A DNA stretch of 64,000 bases from Streptomyces sp. CB02366 (GTDB taxonomy: Bacteria > Actinomycetota > Actinomycetes > Streptomycetales > Streptomycetaceae). The position numbers and the translations under genes are program-made. Below, piece by piece: positions 7,958 through 15,673 of the stretch. The notes below the pieces were generated by a model. It was not told the origin of the DNA. It ran no database searches and saw nothing but the letters and a program-made list of their open reading frames with translations. Numbering within the stretch: position 1 is the stretch's first letter; every line of letters begins with the position of its first letter. Location: assembly GCF_001905905.1 (NCBI RefSeq), contig NZ_LIVT01000005.1:1-64000 (forward strand), read 5' to 3'.

Positions 7958-9703
7958 ATGTCCGTGTTGGAGGAGATGCGGATACGGTCGCTCGGAGTCA
8001 TCGACGACGCGGTGGTGGAGCTGTCACCCGGTTTCACCGCGGTCACGGGTGAGACCGGCGCGGGCAAGACCATGGTCGTCACGAGCCTCGGGCTGCTGCT
8101 CGGCGGGCGCGCTGACCCCGCCCTCGTACGGATCGGGGCCAAGGCCGCCGTCGTCGAGGGCCGGATCACGGTGTCCGAGGGCGACGCGGCGGCGCTGCGG
8201 GCCGAAGAGGCCGGGGCGGAGCTGGACGACGGCGCGCTGCTCATCAGCCGTACCGTGTCGGCGGAGGGGCGCTCACGGGCCCACCTCGGCGGCCGGTCCG
8301 TGCCGGTGGGGGTCCTCACCGAGCTGGCGGACGACCTCGTCGCCGTGCACGGCCAGACCGACCAGCAGGGGCTCCTCAAGCCGGCGCGGCAGCGGGGCGC
8401 CCTGGACCGGTACGCCGGGGACGGCGTGGAGGTCCCGCGAGCCAAGTACGCGGCGGCCTACCGGCGGTTGCGGGCCGTCGCCACCGAGCTGGAGGAGCTG
8501 ACCACCCGGGCCCGGGAGCGGGCCCAGGAGGCCGACCTGCTGCGGTTCGGGCTGAACGAGGTCGCCGCCGTCGAGCCGCTGCCCGGGGAGGACGCCGAGC
8601 TGGCCGCCGAGGCGGAGCGGCTCGGGCACGCCGAGGCCCTCGCCTCCGCGGCCTCCCTCGCGCACACCGCGCTGGCGGGGAACCCGGAGGACCCGGAGAG
8701 CATCGACGCCACCACCGTGGTCGCCGCCGCCGGGCAGGCCCTGGACGGGGTCCGGGCCCACGACCCGGCGCTCGCCGCGCTGGCGGACCGGATCGGGGAG
8801 ATCTCCATCCTGATCGCCGACGTCTCCGGCGAGTTGGCGGGTTACGCCGACCAACTGGAGGCCGACCCGCTGCGGCTGGCCGCCGTGGAGGAGCGGCGGG
8901 CCGCGCTGACCGCCCTCACCCGCAAGTACGGCGAGGACATCACGGCCGTACTCGCCTGGGCGCAGGAGGGCGCGGGCCGCCTCACCGAGCTGGAGGGCGA
9001 CGACGAGCGGATCGCCGAGCTGACCGCCGAACGCGACGGACTGCGGGCCGAACTCTCGGCTCTGGCTCAGGCGTTGACCGACGCGCGGACGGAGGCCGCC
9101 GCCCGGTTCGCCGAGGCGGTGACCGAGGAGCTGGCCTCGCTGGCCATGCCGCACGCCCGGGTCTCCTTCGCCATCCGGCAGACCGAGGCGGCGGACGAGG
9201 CGTCCGGCATCGACGTCGGCGGGCGCAGCGTCCTCTACGGTCCGTCCGGCGCGGACGAGGTGGAGCTGCTGCTCGCCCCGCACCCCGGGGCCCAGCCCCG
9301 GCCGATCGCCAAGGGCGCGTCCGGCGGTGAACTGTCCCGGGTGATGCTCGCGGTCGAGGTCGTCTTCGCGGGCTCCGACCCCGTGCCGACCTATCTCTTC
9401 GACGAGGTCGACGCGGGCGTCGGCGGCAAGGCGGCGGTCGAGGTGGGCCGGCGGCTCGCCAAGCTCGCCAGGTCCGCCCAGGTGGTCGTCGTCACCCACC
9501 TCCCGCAGGTGGCGGCCTTCGCCGACCGGCAGCTGCTGGTCGAGAAGACCGTGGACGGTTCGGTGACCCGCAGCGGTGTCACCGTCCTGGAGGGCGAGGA
9601 CCGGGTCCGGGAGCTGTCCCGGATGCTGGCGGGCCAGGAGGACTCCGAGACGGCCCGTGCCCACGCCGAGGAGCTGCTGGCCACGGCCCGCGCCGACGGC
9701 TGA
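7958..9703 (+). CDS. recN: DNA repair protein RecN
   Basis: The 581-residue SMC-like ATPase starts MSVLEEMRIRSLGVIDDA. Walker A GETGAGKTMVV is near residue 30, a central coiled-coil region rich in Ala/Glu/Leu spans about 160-370, and the C-terminal signature KGASGGELSRVMLA is followed by Walker B YLFDEVDAGVGGKAA. RecN acts early in double-strand break repair. The length matches the family. A GTG two codons downstream could be the true start. It is the last gene of the tlyA-nadK-recN block. Confidence 0.95.
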   Translation: MSVLEEMRIRSLGVIDDAVVELSPGFTAVTGETGAGKTMVVTSLGLLLGGRADPALVRIGAKAAVVEGRITVSEGDAAALRAEEAGAELDDGALLISRTVSAEGRSRAHLGGRSVPVGVLTELADDLVAVHGQTDQQGLLKPARQRGALDRYAGDGVEVPRAKYAAAYRRLRAVATELEELTTRARERAQEADLLRFGLNEVAAVEPLPGEDAELAAEAERLGHAEALASAASLAHTALAGNPEDPESIDATTVVAAAGQALDGVRAHDPALAALADRIGEISILIADVSGELAGYADQLEADPLRLAAVEERRAALTALTRKYGEDITAVLAWAQEGAGRLTELEGDDERIAELTAERDGLRAELSALAQALTDARTEAAARFAEAVTEELASLAMPHARVSFAIRQTEAADEASGIDVGGRSVLYGPSGADEVELLLAPHPGAQPRPIAKGASGGELSRVMLAVEVVFAGSDPVPTYLFDEVDAGVGGKAAVEVGRRLAKLARSAQVVVVTHLPQVAAFADRQLLVEKTVDGSVTRSGVTVLEGEDRVRELSRMLAGQEDSETARAHAEELLATARADG

Positions 9704-10141
9704 GCGGTCGGAGACGGGGCGGGCCGGGCCGGGGCGGGAAGTCCGGTCCCTGCCCGGCCCCACGCGTCGGCCCCTGCTCCTGTTCCGGTCCCCGCCCCGC
9801 GCGCCGGGGCGTCGGCCGGGGGAGGGGTGCGGGCGCGGCGGGGCCCCTCCGTCCGTACGGAGTCCGCGCCGGGCGCTCGCCGGGCCGGTTCCCACGGCTT
9901 CGGGCGGCCTCCGGCGGCGATCCGGGCGGCCTCGGACGAGTCGGGGGGCGGGATCGGGCCGTTTTTGAGCGAAGGACGGCAACTTCGCGCCTCGAAATTC
10001 ACCCTTGAGTGTGGTGGGGTGCGGTCGGTTGTCGACGCGGGTGATGCAGCAACGTTACGGCAGTCCCGGAACACGCGTACGGGCTGGCATCCTTGGCGCT
10101 GTCCATACCGCCCGCTCGGGAGCCCCGGGGAGCCGATCAAC
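9704..10141. other. Intergenic region between recN and glycosyltransferase
   Basis: No gene with believable codon use was found. The first half is very GC-rich; the second half, from about 9960, is less so and should carry the promoter of the glycosyltransferase gene, but I cannot identify a convincing -35/-10 pair. Confidence 0.5.
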
Positions 10142-11227
10142 GTGTCACAGCTGCGTACGGTCCAAGTCCTGGGCGGCGGCAGTGCGGGCAGCAGCGCGCA
10201 CGTCGGCTCCCTGACCGCCGGGCTGGTGGCGCGCGGAGTACGGGTGACCGTCTGCGCTCCGCCCCCCGTGGAGAGCGCCCACCGCTTCACGGCGGCCGGA
10301 GCCCGTTTCCTCCCGGTCCCCCGACGCAGCGACCCGGCCGCCGTCGCCGCCCTGCGGGCCGCCTGCGCGGGGGCGGACGTCGTCCACGCCCACGGCCTCC
10401 ACGCGGCCGCGCGCACCGCCCTCGCGCTGAGCGGACGCCCCGTGCCCCTGGTGGTGACCTGGCACACGCGCCGGTACGCGGAGGGGGCCCGCCGGCAGAT
10501 CCTGCACCTGTTGGAACGACGTGCCGCACGGGCCGCCACCGTGGTGCTCGCCCCCACCTCCGACCTGGTCGACCTGGCCCGCGAACGGGGCGCCCGCGAC
10601 GCCCGGATCGCCCCCCTCGCCGTCCTGCCGCCGCCCCCGGCCGACACCGGCGCGGAACCGCACAAGGACAAACTGCGGGCCGAACTCGGCGCGGTCGAGC
10701 GGCCGTTGCTGGTGGCCGTGGGTGACCTCGTGCCGCAGCAGGGCTTCAGCGTCCTGCTGGACGCCGTCCGCCTCTGGCGGGGACTGGACCCCGAGCCGCT
10801 GCTCGTCGTCGCGGGGGAGGGGGGCGACCGGGAAGCGCTGCGACGCCGGATCAGGGAAGAGGAGTTGCCCGTCCGCATCGTCGAGCCCCGGGACGGGACA
10901 GGGGAGTTGATCGCCGCCGCCGATCTGGCCCTGCTGCCGAGCCGGTGGGAGGGCCGTTCCCTGCCGGCCCAGGAGGCGCTGCGCGCCGGGGTACCGCTGG
11001 TCGCCACGGCGGTCGGCGGCACCCCCGAACTGGTCGGGAAGGCCGCCGAACTGGTGCCGTACGGGGACGCCGAGGCCCTCGCCCGCGCGGTCGTGCGGCT
11101 GGTCGAGGATCCGGCGGAGCGCGCCCGGCTCGCCGAGGCCGGGCGGGCGCAGGCGGCCGACTGGCCCACCCAGGACGACACGACCGCCCATGTCCTCAGC
11201 GTCTACGACGAGCTGGCCCAGCCGTAG
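10142..11227 (+). CDS. Glycosyltransferase family 4
   Basis: The 361-residue GT-B-fold enzyme has an N-terminal GGGSAGSSAHVGSLTAGL nucleotide-sugar-fold entry and a HAHGLHAAART segment. The C-terminal donor-binding half includes LVAVGDLVPQQGF and the EX7E-like LLPSRWEGRSLPAQEALRAGVPLVAT. GT4 retaining transferases build glycolipids and polysaccharides; the acceptor is unknown. The chosen GTG start (SD-like GGGGAG upstream) begins VSQLRTVQVLGGG; the upstream extension in frame is not conserved-looking. It converges on the pucR-type regulator. Confidence 0.87.
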   Translation: MSQLRTVQVLGGGSAGSSAHVGSLTAGLVARGVRVTVCAPPPVESAHRFTAAGARFLPVPRRSDPAAVAALRAACAGADVVHAHGLHAAARTALALSGRPVPLVVTWHTRRYAEGARRQILHLLERRAARAATVVLAPTSDLVDLARERGARDARIAPLAVLPPPPADTGAEPHKDKLRAELGAVERPLLVAVGDLVPQQGFSVLLDAVRLWRGLDPEPLLVVAGEGGDREALRRRIREEELPVRIVEPRDGTGELIAAADLALLPSRWEGRSLPAQEALRAGVPLVATAVGGTPELVGKAAELVPYGDAEALARAVVRLVEDPAERARLAEAGRAQAADWPTQDDTTAHVLSVYDELAQP

Positions 11228-11299
11228 GCCGCGGGGCGCGGCCGCCGAACGGGTGCGGCGGGGCGGGGGCGCTGAGCGGAGCCCCCCGGCGGCCGGGCG

Positions 11300-12925
11300 T
11301 CAGTTCGTGTGACGGCGGGCCCGCAGGGCCAGACTCAGCGCCAGAACCGTCTGCGGGTCGTCCAGATCCGTGCCCAGCAGTTCACCGATCCGGGCCAGCC
11401 GGTTGTAGAGCGTCTGGCGGTTGAGGTGCAGCTCGCGGGCGGTCTCCGCCTTGCGGCCCGCGTGCGCCAGATACGCCTGGAGCGTCGGCAGCAGCGGCGG
11501 CCGGGAGGCGCGGTCGTGTTCGCGCAGCGGACCGATCGCCCGTTCCACGAACGCGGCCAGGTCCTGATGGTCCCGCAGCCGCCACAGCAGCAGGTCGATG
11601 TCGAGGCGCCGGGCGTCGTACCAGGGCCGGTCGTCCAGGCCCTGCGCGGCCGTCGCCGTCTCCGACGCGTGCCGCAGCCCGGCCCCCGCCGTCGCCCAGC
11701 CGCCCGCGACGCCCACCACGACCACTGGGGACCGCGACCCGGCCCGGTCGAGCCCGGCCCGCTCCACGCCCGCCCGCAGCGCCGCCGCCACCCGGTCCGC
11801 GACCGCCGTGCGCTCGCCCTCCGAACGCAGCCCCAGCAGCAGCGGAACCCGCCCCTCCACCGGTCGTACGCCCAGCAGCACCGGCACGCCGACCGAGGCC
11901 AGCTCCTCCAGGACCGCCCGGGCCAGCAGCGACCAGTTGCCCGAGGGGGACAGCTCGGGGGCCAGCCGCATCACCACCGGCAGCAGCGGGGAGTCGCCGG
12001 GCCGAAAGCCGAGCACCCGGGCCTGGGCGGGGGCGTCCTCCGGGGCGATCCGGCCCTCCGCGAGATCGGTCAGGAAGTCTCCCCGGCCCCGGGCGGCCAG
12101 CTCCTCCTCCTGCCGGGCCTGCATCAGCACGACGGCGAGCAGGCCCGCGGCCCGCTCGGCCGCCATGCGGTGCACGGTCGCTAGCGGCCCGGCCACCGCC
12201 AGCAGCACCAGCCGCGCCCGCACCGCACCGGTCTCGGGCCCGCCGCCCGGCACGTCCACCAGCACCGCCCCGGTCGGCGGGCTCTCCCGGGCCGCCCGGT
12301 CGCCGCGCATGCCCTCCCAGACCTGGAGCGGGTCCGCGCCCACCGGGCCGGTCCCGGTGGCCGCCGCGTACAGGAGGCGGCCGTCGGGCGTCTCCAGGAA
12401 GACCGGGTTGGCGGTGAAGTCGGCGAGGATGCCGAGGACCTGCGGCACCCCGCCCCCGTCCAGCAGCGCCCGGGTGGCGCGCCGGTGCACCTCCTCCGCC
12501 TGCTGGAGCAGCGCGTAGTGCCCGTTGACGATCTCGGTGTGCACTTCTTCGGTCACCGCGACGAACGGCACCTCCCGGTGCAGCTGGACCAGCGGGAGCC
12601 CGGCCGCTCGGGCCGCGTCCACGATGGAGGAGGGCAGCCGGCCGAAGCGCGGGCCCAGCTCCACCACCAGGGCGGCGATGCCCCGGTCGGCGAGGCGGTG
12701 GACGAAGGCGCGCTGTTCGGCGGGGCGGGCGCCCAGGCCCAGCCCGGTCGTCAGGAGCAGCTCGCCGCCCTTGAGGAGGGAGGCGATGTTGGGGACCTCG
12801 CCCGCGTGCACCCAGCGCACCGTACGGTTCAGCCGGTCGGCGCCGGCCACCACCTCCGGAAGCCCGGCGCGCAGCCCCGGCAGCTCCAGCGCCCGCTGCA
12901 CGGTGATCCCGCTGTGGCTCTCCAC
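11300..12925 (-). CDS. PucR family transcriptional regulator
   Basis: The 541-residue protein has an N-terminal PucR domain (ITVQRALELPGLRAGLPEVVAGADRLNRTVRWVH region, residues 7-120), a GGDEF-related middle region, and a C-terminal helix-turn-helix (TARELHLNRQTLYNRLARIGELL, about residues 490-515) of the PucR/CdaR type. Family members regulate purine catabolism, amino-acid or diacid use. The neighbours here give no clear target. It ends convergent with the glycosyltransferase gene. Confidence 0.9.
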   Translation of the reverse strand: MESHSGITVQRALELPGLRAGLPEVVAGADRLNRTVRWVHAGEVPNIASLLKGGELLLTTGLGLGARPAEQRAFVHRLADRGIAALVVELGPRFGRLPSSIVDAARAAGLPLVQLHREVPFVAVTEEVHTEIVNGHYALLQQAEEVHRRATRALLDGGGVPQVLGILADFTANPVFLETPDGRLLYAAATGTGPVGADPLQVWEGMRGDRAARESPPTGAVLVDVPGGGPETGAVRARLVLLAVAGPLATVHRMAAERAAGLLAVVLMQARQEEELAARGRGDFLTDLAEGRIAPEDAPAQARVLGFRPGDSPLLPVVMRLAPELSPSGNWSLLARAVLEELASVGVPVLLGVRPVEGRVPLLLGLRSEGERTAVADRVAAALRAGVERAGLDRAGSRSPVVVVGVAGGWATAGAGLRHASETATAAQGLDDRPWYDARRLDIDLLLWRLRDHQDLAAFVERAIGPLREHDRASRPPLLPTLQAYLAHAGRKAETARELHLNRQTLYNRLARIGELLGTDLDDPQTVLALSLALRARRHTN

Positions 12926-13135
12926 GTCCCCGGCCCGCTTCCCCTAGTGCCCTGCCCGGCCCGGTGCTCTCCGTCGGCCGGGCGGTCGTCCCGTTCGGAC
13001 TGCCCGGAACCGAACCGTCCTCTTCAGGACGCTACCGCCCGGGGAGTGTGACGCACACCGCAGGGGACGCGTACCAGCAGGTAACGGGCCCCGGAGGGGA
13101 GCCGCGCCGCGCGGCCGGCCCCCGCGCCGCCCCGT

Positions 13136-13477
13136 TCACCGGCCGTCCAGCAGCTCCGCCAGCGCCCCACGGCTGAGTCGCAGCGCCTCGATCCGCTCGT
13201 CCATGACCGCCAGTTCGCCGTCCAGGATCTCCCGCAGCTCCGCACACCAGTCGAAGCCCCGCTCACCCCGGGCGCACGGCAGCACCCGGCGGATCACCTC
13301 GGTGGACAGCCCGGCCCGCAGCAGCGCGCGGATCTGCCGCACGGTACGGACCGCGTCCTCGCCGTAGGCGCGGTAGCCGTTGCTCCCGCGCCGCGCCGCC
13401 AGCAGCCCCTGCGCCTCGTAGTACCGCAGCGACCGGGCGCTGGCCCCCGTCCGCCGGGACAACTCCCCGATCAGCAT
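13136..13477 (-). CDS. MerR family transcriptional regulator
   Basis: The 113-residue protein starts MLIGELSRRTGASARSLRYY, the standard MerR winged-helix N-terminus, followed by YEAQGLLAARRGSNGYRAY and a C-terminal dimerisation helix. A GGGGGAGG ribosome-binding site is 5 bases before the ATG. There is one Cys pair (CARGERGFDWC) in the linker, which could bind metal but is not a known metal-site signature. The gene diverges from the class IV aminotransferase gene, and a MerR-type promoter lies between them. Confidence 0.9.
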   Translation of the reverse strand: MLIGELSRRTGASARSLRYYEAQGLLAARRGSNGYRAYGEDAVRTVRQIRALLRAGLSTEVIRRVLPCARGERGFDWCAELREILDGELAVMDERIEALRLSRGALAELLDGR

Positions 13478-13497
13478 GTGCACCTCCCCCGTCCCCC

Positions 13498-13529
13498 TTG
13501 ACCTTGCCACCGGTGTCAGACCCTAACGT
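13498..13529 (+). promoter_or_regulatory. Putative MerR-type promoter/operator for the class IV aminotransferase gene
   Basis: A -35 TTGACC (13498-13503) and a weak -10 (CCTAAC or TAACGT, 13522-13529) are separated by 18-20 bp, the stretched spacer typical of MerR-activated promoters. An imperfect 24-bp dyad centred on CACCGGTG (13508-13515) fills the spacer. Transcription should begin at or next to the ATG at 13537, so the mRNA would be leaderless, in line with the lack of a Shine-Dalgarno sequence there. Confidence 0.5.
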
Positions 13530-13536
13530 CCGGACC

Positions 13537-14343
13537 ATGAGCCGACCTTCCCCCTGCCTCACCCATCTGAACGGCCGTCCGGCGACCGCCGGCGACCTCA
13601 CCGCGCTCGCCTTCGCGGGCCACGCCCACTTCACCGCCGCGCAGGTCCGCGACGGCCGGATCCGCGGACTGGACCTCCATCTGGAGCGGTTGCGGTCCGC
13701 CTCGGTGGAGCTGTTCGGCCGGGCCCTGCCCGAGGAGCTGGTGCGCTCCCGGCTGCGTGCGGCGCTGCGCGGGGGACCGGCCGACCTCTCGCTGACCGCC
13801 ACCGTGTACTCCCCGGCCGGCGAGTTCACCGCCGCCGACGCGGGCCTCGCGCTCCTGGTCCGCACCGGCCCGGCGTCGTCCGGCCCGGAGGGGCCGCTCG
13901 CTCTGGCGGCGGTCGGGCACGAGCGGTTCCTGCCCCACGTCAAGCACGTCGGGGAGGTGGCCAAGACCCACCTCCTGCGGCGGGCCGTCGCCGAGGGCTT
14001 CGACGACGCCGCTTTCCTGGACCGCGCGGGCCGGTTCAGCGAGGCGACGATCTGGAACCTGGCCTTCTGGGACGGCGAGGCGGTGGTGTGGCCCCGGGCG
14101 GACATGCTGGGCGGGACGACCCTGGGCATCGTCCGCCGGCAGTTGGAACGGCTGGGGACCGCCCAGCGGACCGCCGACGTCACCCCCGCCGATCTGCCCG
14201 CCCTCGCCGGAGCCGCCGTCATGAACTCCTGGACGCCCGGCGTGCCGGTCCACCGGATCGGCGCCACCGGCCTGCCTCCGGCCCCGCGGTTCCTGGAACT
14301 GCTCCACCGGGCGTACGAGGCCGAACCGCTCGCCGCCCCCTGA
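13537..14343 (+). CDS. Class IV (branched-chain/ADC lyase-type) PLP enzyme
   Basis: The 268-residue protein belongs to fold-type IV aminotransferases: a RIRGLDLHLERLRSAS segment for dimer/phosphate contacts, a VKHVGEVAKTHLLRRAV segment with the likely PLP lysine, and the SEATIWNLAFWDGEAVVWP motif that binds the cofactor phosphate. Members include branched-chain and D-amino-acid transaminases and 4-amino-4-deoxychorismate lyase; I cannot choose among them. It diverges from the MerR regulator, which probably controls it. No ribosome-binding site precedes the ATG. Confidence 0.85.
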   Translation: MSRPSPCLTHLNGRPATAGDLTALAFAGHAHFTAAQVRDGRIRGLDLHLERLRSASVELFGRALPEELVRSRLRAALRGGPADLSLTATVYSPAGEFTAADAGLALLVRTGPASSGPEGPLALAAVGHERFLPHVKHVGEVAKTHLLRRAVAEGFDDAAFLDRAGRFSEATIWNLAFWDGEAVVWPRADMLGGTTLGIVRRQLERLGTAQRTADVTPADLPALAGAAVMNSWTPGVPVHRIGATGLPPAPRFLELLHRAYEAEPLAAP

Positions 14344-14419
14344 GAAGCGAAGTCCGCGGGAGCCGGGCCGGCCCAGCGCTCCGCTCGGCCGTCCGGAGAC
14401 GTGGCCGTCTCGGCCGGCC

Positions 14420-15217
14420 TCAAGGCCGGGTCGGCTTGACCGCCAACGTCGCGAAATAGTTCGACATGTATCGAGCGGATGCGTTGGATTGGTGCGGCGC
14501 TTCCGCGAAGCCGGTGAGGACGAACCCCGCGGCGAGTTGCCCGCCGATCTGGTCGGTGAGGGTGTGGCTGTGTTCGAGAGCGGCGTCCGCGCCGAACTTC
14601 GTGGCGCGTTCCTCGGCGGAGTACCGCGCGACATCGCTGTAGGGCAGCGTGTGCACGACGACCATCTCGCCGCGCTCGTCGAGCGCCTCGTGGTCGAACA
14701 AGTACGCATCGGGGTTGAGGAAGCCCGCGAGCAGAGTTCCGCCCGGTCGCAGGACGCGGAAGCACTCACGCCACACCGGTGCCAACTCCGGTACGAACAG
14801 GTTGGAGACCGGATGGAACACGACGTCGAAGGTCGCGTCGCCGAAGGCGCCCAGGTCGCGCATGTCGCCCAGGACGGTGCGCAGGTCGAGTCCGTCGCGC
14901 GCCGCCACCATCCGGTCCTGGCCGAGCTGGCGGGGGGAGTTGTCGAACACGGTGACCCGCGCCCCCGCGGCGGCGAGGATCGGGCCCTGCTGGCCACCGC
15001 CGGAGGCCAGGCACAACACGTCCTTGCCGGTCAGGTCCGTCGGCAGCCAGGAGCGGTCGACCGGCTCACGCCCGATGAGAACGATCGACCAGTCGCCCGT
15101 GCGGGCGCGCTCGACCTCCTCGGCGCTCACCGGCCTCGACCACTCGTTGCCCTCCTGGACGTACTTGTCCCAGGCTGCCCGATTATGGGCGACGGGGTCG
15201 ACAACACTGTCCTGCAC
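14420..15217 (-). CDS. SAM-dependent methyltransferase
   Basis: The 265-residue class I methyltransferase has motif I DVLCLASGGGQQGPILAAAG (about residue 70-90), the motif II aspartate in VTVFDNSP, and post-motif FDVVFHPVSNLFV. The GTG start (VQDSVVDPVAHNRAAWDKY) has GGGAG upstream; the frame extends further but without conserved-looking sequence. The protein type is common in actinobacteria; the substrate is unknown. Its upstream flank lacks any clear gene, so the gene may be a recent insertion in the core block. Confidence 0.82.
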   Translation of the reverse strand: MQDSVVDPVAHNRAAWDKYVQEGNEWSRPVSAEEVERARTGDWSIVLIGREPVDRSWLPTDLTGKDVLCLASGGGQQGPILAAAGARVTVFDNSPRQLGQDRMVAARDGLDLRTVLGDMRDLGAFGDATFDVVFHPVSNLFVPELAPVWRECFRVLRPGGTLLAGFLNPDAYLFDHEALDERGEMVVVHTLPYSDVARYSAEERATKFGADAALEHSHTLTDQIGGQLAAGFVLTGFAEAPHQSNASARYMSNYFATLAVKPTRP

Positions 15218-15673
15218 GTTCAACTCCCTGCGAAAGCCAAGCGGACACCTGCGGTACCGGCAGTCCGGTGCCGCCAGCCAACACGATCGCAGGGGCGGGC
15301 TCAACCACGTTGTCGGGCATCGAGGTTTCCACGGGCGCGACGGGTGATCGCGCAGCGGGTGCGTGAGTTGCCTGGTTGTCGTCAGCAAGCAGGTGGTGCG
15401 GGAGAGGCTGGAGAGGTGGAAGGGCGCGCAGGGGCCACATCGGCATGTCCGGGCGCGGAGCGGCCAGTACCGCGTGTGCGCCATCAACGGTCCTGGCCGC
15501 GGTGGTCAGGACGTCTCGTCCCGGTCGTCTGTGGCGACGACCGGGACGGTCCGGAACACGAAGAGGGGAACGGCTCCGGTCAGAGGCGTGGATCCCGCTC
15601 ACCTGTCGTATCCGGCACGGCTACGGCCTCCCCGTGCGGACTCCGACACAGGGAACGGGATTCCCCGGCCGGG
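15218..15673. other. Intergenic region with one hairpin, no clear gene
   Basis: Frames here lack normal Streptomyces third-position bias and no recognisable protein segment was found. A terminator-like hairpin lies at 15518-15547. The segment may include decayed coding sequence, but I cannot show it. Confidence 0.5.
15518..15547 (-). terminator. Hairpin terminator downstream of the GH15 gene
   Basis: A perfect 12-bp stem, GTCCCGGTCGTC with its complement, closes on a 6-nt loop. It lies 126 bp past the stop of the GH15 gene in the direction of transcription and lacks a T-tract, as usual in Streptomyces. Confidence 0.6.

Noticed and set aside
9576..9968. A 130-codon plus-strand frame over the recN 3' end
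   Set aside because: Mostly overlaps recN in another frame, then runs into non-coding GC-rich sequence; the product is Arg/Pro-rich without a domain.
15183..15602. A 139-codon minus-strand frame between the methyltransferase and GH15 genes
   Set aside because: No codon bias, ribosome-binding site or recognisable domain. It overlaps a hairpin that looks like a terminator.
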